A DNA stretch of 64,000 nt from Bacteroidales bacterium UBA755. GTDB lineage: Bacteria; Bacteroidota; Bacteroidia; Bacteroidales; UBA932. A model generated the notes under the pieces. The model did no database searches. It saw only the letters and a program-made list of their open reading frames with translations, and was not told where the DNA came from. Location of the stretch: contig DBKH01000002.1 of NCBI GenBank assembly GCA_002297815.1, positions 1-64,000 on the forward strand, written 5' to 3'. Shown in pieces: positions 25,712-33,648 of the stretch (within the stretch, counting starts at the first letter, position 1; the number at the start of each line of letters is the position of its first letter). Position numbers and translations under genes: made by a program.

Positions 25712-26884
25712 ATGAATATGAAGGTTATAAAGATTGTCAATGGAAAGGTTTTCACTCCATCAGGAGTGAGGAACGCCACTGTAATCATTAGAGATGGCGT
25801 GATTTCAGAGATAACGGATGATTCAATAGAGATTCCGGACGCGGAGGTTATTGATGCGAAAGGGATGAATGTGGTTCCGGGAGGAATTGACATCCACATC
25901 CATGGAGGAGGTGGGCATGAATTTATAGAGGGTACCGAGGAGGCGTTCAAGGCTGCTGTCGAGGCTCATGCCTATTACGGAATGACTTCCATCCTTCCGA
26001 CTTTGCCAGCCTGCCCCGTCAGTACGATGAAGGAATCTGTCAGAATCTGTGAAAAACTCATGTCCGATCCAGATTCACCTATCTTAGGTCTGCATTTCGA
26101 AGGACCTTACCTAAATCCTAAAAAGGTAGGTGCCATCATTCCTGAATATGTAACCCCTCCAATCAAAGGCGACTATGAGTCCATCCTTGACAGCACAAAG
26201 ATAATCCGTCGTTGGGATGCTTCCCCGGAACTACCTGGTGTGGAAGAATTTGGACACTCTTTGGCGGCTCACGGAGTCCTTGCATCAATAGCCCACACTG
26301 TTGCTGAATATCCTGATGTCAAGAAAGCCTTCGATTCCGGGTTCACCCATGCCACTCATTTTTACAATGCCATGACTAGCGTACATAATGTCCGAGAGTA
26401 CAAGCATGAGGGAACCGTGGAGAGCATTTATGCCATTCCTGAGATGACTGTTGAGGTCATTGCGGACGGCAAGCATATCCCTCCTGTGATTCTCCGTCTT
26501 ATTTGGATGATTAAGGGTGTCGAAAGAACCGCTCTTATCACAGATGCTCTTGGATGTTCAGCTGGAGGATCAGATCACATTTTTGATCCGAGGGTGGTCA
26601 TCCATGACGGGGTATGCAAACTATCCGACCACTCCGCTTTGGCTGGAAGCATAGCCACGATGGACCGCCTTGTCAAGACGGCTGTCCAGGCCGGGATTCC
26701 GTTCGGTGACGCAGTCAGGATGTCCTCGGAGACTCCAGCACGGATTATCGGTGCCGATGACAGGAAAGGTGTCCTCGCTAAAGGGAAGGATGCCGACATC
26801 GTGTTCTATGACAACGACATCGAGCTGAAGTTTGTGATGAGAAGAGGGCAAGTTCTGAGAAATGATTTGAAGTCAGGTGATTAA
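25712..26884 (+). CDS. nagA: N-acetylglucosamine-6-phosphate deacetylase
   Basis: NagA removes the acetyl group of GlcNAc-6-P to give glucosamine-6-P in the cytosol. The ~390 aa protein has the amidohydrolase HxH pair (DIHIHGG, about residues 60-66), the metal glutamate in LHFEGPYLNP, further ligands in IAHT and THATHFYN, and the catalytic aspartate in LITDALG. The start is placed at the ATG 2 bp after the GH18 stop (or 6 bp further in ATGAATATG), not at the in-frame codon inside the GH18 gene. The tight spacing fixes GlcNAc as the sugar handled by this locus. Confidence 0.95.
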   Translation: MNMKVIKIVNGKVFTPSGVRNATVIIRDGVISEITDDSIEIPDAEVIDAKGMNVVPGGIDIHIHGGGGHEFIEGTEEAFKAAVEAHAYYGMTSILPTLPACPVSTMKESVRICEKLMSDPDSPILGLHFEGPYLNPKKVGAIIPEYVTPPIKGDYESILDSTKIIRRWDASPELPGVEEFGHSLAAHGVLASIAHTVAEYPDVKKAFDSGFTHATHFYNAMTSVHNVREYKHEGTVESIYAIPEMTVEVIADGKHIPPVILRLIWMIKGVERTALITDALGCSAGGSDHIFDPRVVIHDGVCKLSDHSALAGSIATMDRLVKTAVQAGIPFGDAVRMSSETPARIIGADDRKGVLAKGKDADIVFYDNDIELKFVMRRGQVLRNDLKSGD

Positions 26885-26901
26885 TCTTAGATATTCATAA
26901 A

Positions 26902-28101
26902 ATGATACATAACATTAATATTTTGATCATGTCTTTTCTTTCATTCTTGTTGGCCATCCCATGTCAAGGTCAGTCAAAGAAAGACAAAGCCGTTAAAAAG
27001 CAAGTCCGTACGCTCCTCGAAACTATGAGCGTACGTGACAAAGTCGCTCAACTTGTTTTTGTGGATGTGTACCCTGGAGGGGATTCCGCTTTCCAAGCTA
27101 AAGCTGACAGCATCGTTGCAAAGGAGCAGGTAGGAGGTATCATCCTTATGGAAGGCAACATAGCTCAGACTGCCGAGACTTGCAATCGTTTGCAAGGTCT
27201 GGTGAAGATTCCGTTAGCTGTTACCGTTGATGGAGAATTTGGTTTGGGAATGAGGGTCAGTGAGTTTCGAAAATATCCTCGCCAAGGTGCCCTGGCCAAA
27301 CTTCCGGATGAAGGATTGATGTACGAGATGGGACGCCAGATTGCCAAAGACATGCATTCAATGAAGATTGACGTAAACTTTGCTCCGGTTGTGGATGTGA
27401 ATCTTCACCCAGATGTAAACACTATTAAAGACAGGAGTTTTGGCCCGGACAAGGAACTTGTGGCTGATTACGGCTCTGCCGTGATGCGTGGAATGCAGGA
27501 TGGGGGTGTTGTGGCTTGTGCCAAACATTTTCCGGGCCATGGGGACACAGAGGTGGATTCTCACAAGGATTTGCCTGTCCTTAAGTTCCCAATGGAGAGA
27601 TTGGAATCCATCGAACTCTACCCTTTCCGTAGATTGATTAATGACGGGGTTAAGATGGTGATGGTGGGGCATCTTCTTGTTCCAGCACTGGACACTCTTC
27701 CAGCTTCTGTTTCCAAGGTAGTTGTGACGGACCTTCTTAGGAAAAAAATGAAATTCAGAGGATTGATCATAACAGATGCTCTTGGTATGGAAGGCGTTTT
27801 GGAACCGTTTGGAGGATCCAGTGCGAAGGCCACGCTTGCCGCCTATGAGGCTGGTGTGGACATCCTTTTGATGCCAGATGAGGTCTCTGAAAGCATTGAT
27901 CTCATCGTGGATTATGTGGGAAGTGACCGAAAGAAACTCAAGGATTTGGACGAAAGAGTGTCAAGAGTGTTGGCTCTTAAGGGAGAATGCGGGAAACTGG
28001 CCAAGACAAATGACCTGAGAGTTGATCCTGCTGCTGTTGACACTAAGGCTACCGATGCATTGATCTCTACAATCGAAAAAGCCTTGGTGGTCGAAGAATA
28101 A
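26902..28101 (+). CDS. GH3 beta-N-acetylglucosaminidase, NagZ-like
   Basis: A 399 aa single-domain GH3 enzyme with a signal peptide (cleavage near PCQGQS). KHFPGHGDTEVDSH at about residues 207-220 is the NagZ signature loop bearing the Asp-His acid/base pair. TDALGM near residue 291 contains the nucleophile aspartate. The absence of the second GH3 domain is typical of bacterial N-acetylhexosaminidases. Unlike cytosolic NagZ of Gram-negatives, it is exported, so it probably trims GlcNAc from chito-oligosaccharides in the periplasm. It is the last plus-strand gene of the locus, converging with the AraC gene across 2 bp. Confidence 0.92.
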   Translation: MIHNINILIMSFLSFLLAIPCQGQSKKDKAVKKQVRTLLETMSVRDKVAQLVFVDVYPGGDSAFQAKADSIVAKEQVGGIILMEGNIAQTAETCNRLQGLVKIPLAVTVDGEFGLGMRVSEFRKYPRQGALAKLPDEGLMYEMGRQIAKDMHSMKIDVNFAPVVDVNLHPDVNTIKDRSFGPDKELVADYGSAVMRGMQDGGVVACAKHFPGHGDTEVDSHKDLPVLKFPMERLESIELYPFRRLINDGVKMVMVGHLLVPALDTLPASVSKVVVTDLLRKKMKFRGLIITDALGMEGVLEPFGGSSAKATLAAYEAGVDILLMPDEVSESIDLIVDYVGSDRKKLKDLDERVSRVLALKGECGKLAKTNDLRVDPAAVDTKATDALISTIEKALVVEE

Positions 28102-28103
28102 CC

Positions 28104-28976
28104 CTACACGCTGATGCGATTCTTCTTGTAGAGGTTTCGGTACTCTTGAGGAGTTTTTCCCATTCTTGACTTGAAGATTCTGTTGAAGTTCGACAGATTG
28201 TTGAATCCGCATTTCTTGCAGATGTCGGCAATCTTGTCGGACGTGTCAACAAGGCTTCTGGCGGCACTTTGACACTTTAGGTCGATTAGGTACGAAGACA
28301 GAGTCATCCCGGATTTTTGCTTGAAAAGTCTGGCTATGCTTGTTGTGCTCAGCCCAGTCAATTCTGACAATTTCGTGAGACGTATGTTCTTGGAATAGTT
28401 CTTCTTAAGGTAATCCGTGATGAAGTCAATCTTATCCTTGTTGTCCCCATGTTCAGGCTCCGTTGAAGGCTTGGATGTTAGAAGCCTGTAGTCTGATTTG
28501 GAGAGATCGTGAAGGATTTTCTCAAAGATGAGGAACTGTTCGAAACTGCTTTTTTCAGTCGAAATGCCATCCAGCAGGTTATAGACTTTGAGAATTGCAG
28601 ACATCCCGAAAGTGATCCCGTGCCTGGAGTCTTTGAGCATTTCTTTGATGGAGGCAAACTGCTTTTTCTCGATGAGGTTTCCGTCAAACAGGTTTGCCGG
28701 GAAATGAATGGTTATCTCCCGTACATCCTCGGAAGTGCAATCTCCTTGCTCCCAGATGTGCTCGATGTCTTCTCCGATGAGAGACAGTTCATAGTCAGAG
28801 ATTTCCTCACGGCTGTCTCTGACAACTCTGCGTACTCCCTTCCCGTTTTGGATGAAGTTGAGTTCTATGGCTTTGTGGCGGTGCTCAGGGTAGGTGAACT
28901 TTCTTTTGTGGCGCTCTACTATCCTAAAGCAGTCCTCTGTGGAAAACTCCGGCTTGACGGTTATTATTTCAGACAT
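28104..28976 (-). CDS. AraC family regulator with cupin-like sensor
   Basis: A 290 aa regulator. The first ~130 residues are a cupin-like ligand-binding domain (FTYPEHRHKAIELNFIQNG). The last ~100 contain two helix-turn-helix units (LTKLSELTGLSTTSIARLFK; IADICKKCGFNNLSNFNRIFK, each quoted in part) and the AraC ending GKTPQEYR. It is encoded on the opposite strand at the end of the glycan locus and is its most likely regulator, sensing a GlcNAc-derived sugar; this is inference. The region 28977-29157 upstream shows no clear promoter. Confidence 0.92.
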   Translation of the reverse strand: MSEIITVKPEFSTEDCFRIVERHKRKFTYPEHRHKAIELNFIQNGKGVRRVVRDSREEISDYELSLIGEDIEHIWEQGDCTSEDVREITIHFPANLFDGNLIEKKQFASIKEMLKDSRHGITFGMSAILKVYNLLDGISTEKSSFEQFLIFEKILHDLSKSDYRLLTSKPSTEPEHGDNKDKIDFITDYLKKNYSKNIRLTKLSELTGLSTTSIARLFKQKSGMTLSSYLIDLKCQSAARSLVDTSDKIADICKKCGFNNLSNFNRIFKSRMGKTPQEYRNLYKKNRISV

Positions 28977-29157
28977 CCTATTTTGGTTTGTAATAAATTT
29001 CAGTTTTACTAAGAAACTATTTGGTTTGTAGCTATGTAACCTTCAAAAATAATGTCGTATTACTAACACGAATCAAATCAACTTCTATTATTCTGCAAAT
29101 TTACAAATAAATCCGTTTCTCTGAAAATCTATCTAATAAGCTGTTTCAGAATTGCGG

Positions 29158-29892
29158 CTAAACCATTCCGATGTCGGAGAAAAGCTGATGGTAGGACGCA
29201 GCTTTCTTGTCGAGGGAGAGGGGATAGGCTCGTGATGAGGATGGCATGCGGTAGAGACGCATTGGACGATTCTCAAAGTTAAATTCTGAATATTCTCCCG
29301 TAGTCGGTGAATTAGCCCCGAACGTTTGACAGAGGGTTTCTGTGGCCTTCTCTCCGGTGGTGACAATGGCTTGACACTTAGGGATTTCCCTTAGCAAGGC
29401 CGGGATGTCTGTCGGGGTGACAACCTCCAGAAATTTGTCGGAGGCGTTGTCCTTCAGGCGGCGGACGGCTGTGGCAGTGTCGTACATTGCTATGCCGGTC
29501 TCGGTGCAGAAATCCACGATGTCCTTGAGTTTAAACTTCTTGGCGGCAACGTCCACGAAACGGTTCTTGTCTCCAAAGAAAATCAGTCCAATGATCCGCC
29601 ACATGTCGTTGATGAAGTTCGGGTAGTAGAACTTAATGCTCCAGCGTTTGGCCTGCGGAGGAAAACTGCCGAGCATCAGCACTTTAGCGTTCGGTGGAAG
29701 GAACGGCTCGAAAGGATGTAGCTCAATTGGAGATAAAGAAGTCGCTTCGACAGGCTCAGCGACCGGTGTGGCCGGATTGGAGACCGACGATGCAACTAAA
29801 ATTCCTCCGGTCACAGAGCTTGTGGTTCGGCAAGGCTCACCAACCATCGAAGTGACCGGAGGAGTGTTTTTCAAATTCTTATGAATATTCAT
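29158..29892 (-). CDS. Uracil-DNA glycosylase family protein with repeat-derived N-terminus
   Basis: A 244 aa protein. From about residue 55 it is a UDG-superfamily domain: LMLGSFPP is the active-site loop, FYYPNFINDMWRI is conserved in this subfamily, and MPSSSRAYP is the C-terminal motif. It would excise uracil or mismatched thymine from DNA. The start overlaps the previous stop as TAATG, so translation is coupled to the carboxyltransferase gene. The first ~50 residues (including VAEPVEATS) are encoded by a palindromic repeat (29744-29866) that keeps the frame open. Confidence 0.82.
   Translation of the reverse strand: MNIHKNLKNTPPVTSMVGEPCRTTSSVTGGILVASSVSNPATPVAEPVEATSLSPIELHPFEPFLPPNAKVLMLGSFPPQAKRWSIKFYYPNFINDMWRIIGLIFFGDKNRFVDVAAKKFKLKDIVDFCTETGIAMYDTATAVRRLKDNASDKFLEVVTPTDIPALLREIPKCQAIVTTGEKATETLCQTFGANSPTTGEYSEFNFENRPMRLYRMPSSSRAYPLSLDKKAASYHQLFSDIGMV
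29744..29866. repeat. Palindromic repeat inside the DNA glycosylase gene
   Basis: CCTCCGGTCAC (29804-29814) pairs perfectly with GTGACCGGAGG (29852-29862). Inside is TTGTGGTTCGGC...CACCAACCATCGAAGTG, matching 8945-8979. A second family element, CGACAGGCTCAGCGACC, is at about 29748-29764. It lies within the 5' part of the coding region. Confidence 0.75.
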
Positions 29893-31694
29893 TACTTGGC
29901 GGCGTCAGCGGAGCCTTCGACAAAGGCGACGATCTCACCTTTGGCTACCTTGTCACCCTGCTTGCCGAGAGTCGCCACGATGCGACCGTCAACAGCCGGT
30001 ACGAGCTCCTCCATTCCGTAATATGTCTGCACGAATCCGATGCCCTTGCCGGCCTTGACCTCGGTTCCGGCTACTGGAGCGACGGAATCGTCCTCCACAT
30101 CGACCTGCCATAGAAGCTGACCCTTTGCGGGAGCTTGGACAGGAACAGCGTGAGGATAACGTTTGGCATATTCCTCGACATCAAACTTCGGCATCTCGAC
30201 TACAGGGCGCACGACCTCGATCGGGGCGTTCGCCTTGGCCTTGAGGTCGGCGAGCTCGGTGTTGAAACGCTGTTTGGCGATGCCGCTCTTGTAGTCCCTG
30301 TACTGCCGCTCGTGCATGGCGAACTCGAAGAGCTCCTCCTCGTCCTGGCCTTCGTCCCAACCCTCTTCCTTCATCATCTGACGGAACTTAGGCAGCTCGT
30401 CCGGGTACATCTCCTGAGGGTCTCCGGTGTAGAACTCCAAGCCTTTCTGCTTGGCTAGATCCACGATCTCAGGAGCAAGCTTGCCAGGAAGACGGCCCAT
30501 CTTGCCAAGGATCATGTTCCATGTGTCCTTGTCGATGGTTGTCCAGCGAGGCTTGCCGTTCAGAAGGTTCAGCAGGTTCATCAGCGCAGTATTCTTCGTG
30601 TACTGGCTGAACGGGGTCACGAGTGGCGGGTAGCCGAGACGCGGCCAGACATATTCAACTTCCTGGAACAGTTTGACCATCAAAGTGTCAAGGCTGATCT
30701 CCGGACGTCCGTGAGCCCTCTCAGCGGCGTTGATCGCTCCTTGGAAGCCCTTAAGGTCGGCCATCATCGAGCCCATCATTCCGCCCGGCAGGCCGCAGCC
30801 CACAAGCAATGAACTCATCTTGGCGTTGGACGGATTGATCCAGTAGCCTAGGAAGTCGTCGATGAACTTCTGCGTGAGACGGCGCACTTCCATGTACGCG
30901 TCCATATTCAAATCCTTGACAAGGAATCCGTCGGCCTTCAGCATTTCCCTGATTGTGATGACGTCTGGGTGAACCTTGCCCCATGAGAGCGGCTCAACCG
31001 CCACGTCAAGGTAGTCAGCACCAGCGCGTGCCACTTCCAGCATTGATGCCGGAGCGAAACCCGGACCTGAGTGGCCGTGGTACTGAACCAGGATGTGCGG
31101 ATATTTCTTCTTGATGTCGCGGGTAAGCTGGCCGAGGAACGTTGGGCGTCCGATTCCAGCCATGTCCTTGAGGCAGATCTCATCGGCTCCATATTCAACG
31201 ACCTTATCGACGATGCCCATGTAGTACTCGACTGTGTGGACAGGGGAGTTGGTGATGGAAAGTGCTACCTGCGAGATCATTCCGCCCTTCTTGGCGAACT
31301 CAACGGAGCGACGCAGATTTCTGTGATCGTTTAGGCCACAGAACGAGCGGGAAATGTCGGTGCCCTGCTTCTTCTTTACCTTGAACATCAGTTCTCTGAC
31401 ATCTGCCGGAACCGGGTTCATTCTGAGGGCGTTGAGACCTCTTTCGAGCATGTGAGTCTGGATGCCTGCCTTGTGGAAAGGGGCTGTCCAACGACGTACC
31501 GCCACGTTAGGATTTTCACCGAATAGAAGGTTCACCTGCTCGAACGCTCCTCCATTGGTCTCGACGCGGTCGAAGCAGCCCATATCAATGATGGCCGGGG
31601 CGACTTCCACAAGCTGGTCCACGCGTGGAACGTACTTGCCGGATGATTGCCACATGTCCCTATAAACGAGGGAAAACTTGATTTCTCTTGCCAT
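29892..31694 (-). CDS. oadA: Oxaloacetate decarboxylase alpha / pyruvate carboxylase B-type carboxyltransferase
   Basis: A 600 aa protein with the HMGL-like carboxyltransferase barrel (residues about 5-300) and the conserved carboxylase domain (about 300-460). RDMWQSS holds the metal aspartate and ICLKDMAG the catalytic lysine; QYHGHSGP is a metal-binding loop. The last ~75 residues are a biotinyl/lipoyl-type domain, but where biotin carriers have (E)AMKM this one has YYGMEEL, so no biotinylated lysine is visible. It probably works with a separate biotin carrier protein in sodium-linked or succinate-pathway decarboxylation. A -7 box TATATTTG (31726-31719) precedes the start by 24 nt. Confidence 0.9.
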   Translation of the reverse strand: MAREIKFSLVYRDMWQSSGKYVPRVDQLVEVAPAIIDMGCFDRVETNGGAFEQVNLLFGENPNVAVRRWTAPFHKAGIQTHMLERGLNALRMNPVPADVRELMFKVKKKQGTDISRSFCGLNDHRNLRRSVEFAKKGGMISQVALSITNSPVHTVEYYMGIVDKVVEYGADEICLKDMAGIGRPTFLGQLTRDIKKKYPHILVQYHGHSGPGFAPASMLEVARAGADYLDVAVEPLSWGKVHPDVITIREMLKADGFLVKDLNMDAYMEVRRLTQKFIDDFLGYWINPSNAKMSSLLVGCGLPGGMMGSMMADLKGFQGAINAAERAHGRPEISLDTLMVKLFQEVEYVWPRLGYPPLVTPFSQYTKNTALMNLLNLLNGKPRWTTIDKDTWNMILGKMGRLPGKLAPEIVDLAKQKGLEFYTGDPQEMYPDELPKFRQMMKEEGWDEGQDEEELFEFAMHERQYRDYKSGIAKQRFNTELADLKAKANAPIEVVRPVVEMPKFDVEEYAKRYPHAVPVQAPAKGQLLWQVDVEDDSVAPVAGTEVKAGKGIGFVQTYYGMEELVPAVDGRIVATLGKQGDKVAKGEIVAFVEGSADAAK

Positions 31695-31718
31695 AATGTT
31701 ATCGTAATTTATAGTTTA

Positions 31719-31726
31719 CAAATATA
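31719..31726 (-). promoter_or_regulatory. -7 element of the carboxyltransferase gene
   Basis: TATATTTG on the minus strand, 24 nt before the ATG at 31694, back to back with the promoter of the SPOR gene. Confidence 0.5.
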
Positions 31727-31751
31727 CTTATTTCTTATCTAAAATTATATT

Positions 31752-31781
31752 TTTGAAGAGGTTGGAATTTTGCTAACTTTG
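31752..31781 (+). promoter_or_regulatory. Promoter of the SPOR gene, abutting the start codon
   Basis: TTTG (31752-31755), 18 bp, TAACTTTG (31774-31781). The ATG is at 31788, only 6 nt beyond the -7 box, about where transcription should begin; the mRNA may be leaderless. Confidence 0.65.
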
Positions 31782-31787
31782 TAAGTT

Positions 31788-32261
31788 ATGAAAAATGCGT
31801 TTCTGACAATAGCGATTATCCTCCTCGTTGCCACCTCGGTGACGGGTTGTGACTTCTTTAGAAAGCTTGCCGGTCGCCCTGATTCTGAATGGATTGAGGC
31901 GAAGGCTGAGGCTATCCGTCAAGAAAAGGAGATTATTAGGCTCCGTCAAGACTCGCTCGCTAAAGTCCGAAAGGCTTTGGAGGATTCTGTCGCTACTGCT
32001 GATTCTGTTCGTCTTGCCAACCATCGGTACCGCTTCTGCATAATTCTGGGCTCGTTCTCTAGCAAAGAAAATGCCGAGCGTTATGTCGAGGAGATCGCTG
32101 CAAAGGGGTATAAGGGTGAACTTCTTGCATTTAGGAACAGCACCGCTGTAGGAGTCTGCCCGACTGACGATGAGGCTCAGGCTAAGAGGTCGTTGGAGGA
32201 ACTGCAAAGGCAGGATTTTTGCCCTAAGGGCGCGTGGATTTTAGAAAGGAAACAAAAATGA
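31788..32261 (+). CDS. SPOR-domain lipoprotein
   Basis: A 157 aa lipoprotein (lipobox TGC, Cys at about residue 21). A charged, probably coiled-coil stretch (about 35-75) is followed by a SPOR domain (YRFCIILGSFSSKENAERYVEEI..., beginning about residue 83), which binds peptidoglycan stripped of stem peptides at division sites. The stop overlaps the next start as ATGA, so it is coupled to the M28-TonB fusion; the pair may act together at the envelope. Confidence 0.85.
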   Translation: MKNAFLTIAIILLVATSVTGCDFFRKLAGRPDSEWIEAKAEAIRQEKEIIRLRQDSLAKVRKALEDSVATADSVRLANHRYRFCIILGSFSSKENAERYVEEIAAKGYKGELLAFRNSTAVGVCPTDDEAQAKRSLEELQRQDFCPKGAWILERKQK

Positions 32262-33631
32262 AAGGAAGATTCACGATCATCACGGCCATCTGTGCCATCT
32301 TTTTCGGGCTTATCCCAGCCGAAGCTCAGTACAAGAGCGGTGCCTCTTACATGGATTTGAACGACAGTGAGACAGTCCGCGCCCTCAAAGAGCATGTCTC
32401 TACCATTTCATCAGCTGCGATGGAAGGGCGTAAAGCTGGCTCTGAAGGCGAGAGGATGACAGCGGAATATGTCACGGAAATATTTAAAAAATATGATGTT
32501 GATGTTCTGTCCGGCAAGGATGGTGATGTCTTCGGCATCCGTCAGGAGAATGGCGACACACTGACTTCACGTAATGTCATCGCTTTTATTCAGGGCGGAG
32601 ACAAGTCTTTGAGAAACAGGTATATAGTTGTTGGTGCAAGGATGGATAACCTTGGCACTGACACGATGACTATAGACGGTCGTACAGTAGAGAGAACCTA
32701 TTATGGAGCCAACGGCAACGCTTCCGGTCTTGCGATGATGCTTGAACTGGCCCGTATGCTCAAGACCAATAGCCCTTTGCTTGGCCGTTCAGTGCTGTTT
32801 ATTGCATTCGGTGCTTCAGGGCAAACTTTCGCTGGATCATGGTATTTCCTGAACAGGGCTTTTTCGGATGTGGACAAGATTGATGCGATGATCAATCTGG
32901 ACATGGTCGGCACGGGGATGACTGGTTTCTACGCCTTCACTTCTTCCAATGCTGACTTGAATGAGGTCGTAAAATCTATGGCTGGTCAGCTGCAGCCAAT
33001 CCTCCCGACCCTAACTGCACAAGAACCTTACCCTTCCGATCACAGGGCTTTCTATGATAAGGCAATCCCTTCAATACTCTTTACCACAGGACATTACCCT
33101 GAATATGGCACAGAACGTGACACGCAGTCTATCATTGACTTCGACACGATGGAGAGAGAACTTGAATATATCTATAACTACTCGGTGGCCTTGATTAACG
33201 GTCCGAAACCTATTTTCAATCCTTCCGACCTAACGGGCTTGACTGCCGCGAAAGGTAGTAAGGATGCAGTCATTCCTTATTATGACTGCGATTACCGTCC
33301 GTCCTTTTTGGGTAGCCGAGATCCTAAGGTATTCCTTGAAAAATGGGTCTATTCCTACATGAAATACCCTAAGGAAGCTGTTAGGAATGGAATCCAAGGA
33401 CGTGTGCTTGTGGATTTCGTGATTGATGAGAAAGGTAAGATCCGCGATGTCAATGTGCTCAAAGGAGTTGATCCTCTTTTGGATGCAGAGGCTGTCAGGA
33501 TCATCAGTGCGTCCCCGGACTGGAAACCGGGTTGGCTGATGGGGAAGAAGGTCAAGTCCAGAATGTCGCTCTATGTGGAGTTTCGCCTTGAGAAGAAAGG
33601 CAGTTTCGGACTGAAAAAACATGATAATTAA
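32258..33631 (+). CDS. Degenerate M28 peptidase fused to a TonB C-terminal domain
   Basis: A 457 aa exported protein (signal peptide ending AEAQ). Residues about 35-325 have the overall pattern of M28 zinc aminopeptidases, but key residues are gone: the expected GAHxD is GARMD (about 126), GAxDNASG is GANGNASG (about 150), and the catalytic Glu-Glu pair is FGASGQ (about 184). NLDMVG and SDHRAF remain. Two or more zinc ligands and the general base are lost, so hydrolysis is unlikely. Residues about 360-445 are a TonB C-terminal domain ([20 protein letters not shown], quoted in part). The start overlaps the SPOR stop (ATGA); an upstream ATG at 32234 is less likely. Confidence 0.85.
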   Translation: MKGRFTIITAICAIFFGLIPAEAQYKSGASYMDLNDSETVRALKEHVSTISSAAMEGRKAGSEGERMTAEYVTEIFKKYDVDVLSGKDGDVFGIRQENGDTLTSRNVIAFIQGGDKSLRNRYIVVGARMDNLGTDTMTIDGRTVERTYYGANGNASGLAMMLELARMLKTNSPLLGRSVLFIAFGASGQTFAGSWYFLNRAFSDVDKIDAMINLDMVGTGMTGFYAFTSSNADLNEVVKSMAGQLQPILPTLTAQEPYPSDHRAFYDKAIPSILFTTGHYPEYGTERDTQSIIDFDTMERELEYIYNYSVALINGPKPIFNPSDLTGLTAAKGSKDAVIPYYDCDYRPSFLGSRDPKVFLEKWVYSYMKYPKEAVRNGIQGRVLVDFVIDEKGKIRDVNVLKGVDPLLDAEAVRIISASPDWKPGWLMGKKVKSRMSLYVEFRLEKKGSFGLKKHDN

Positions 33632-33648
33632 TAAACAACAGTAATATA

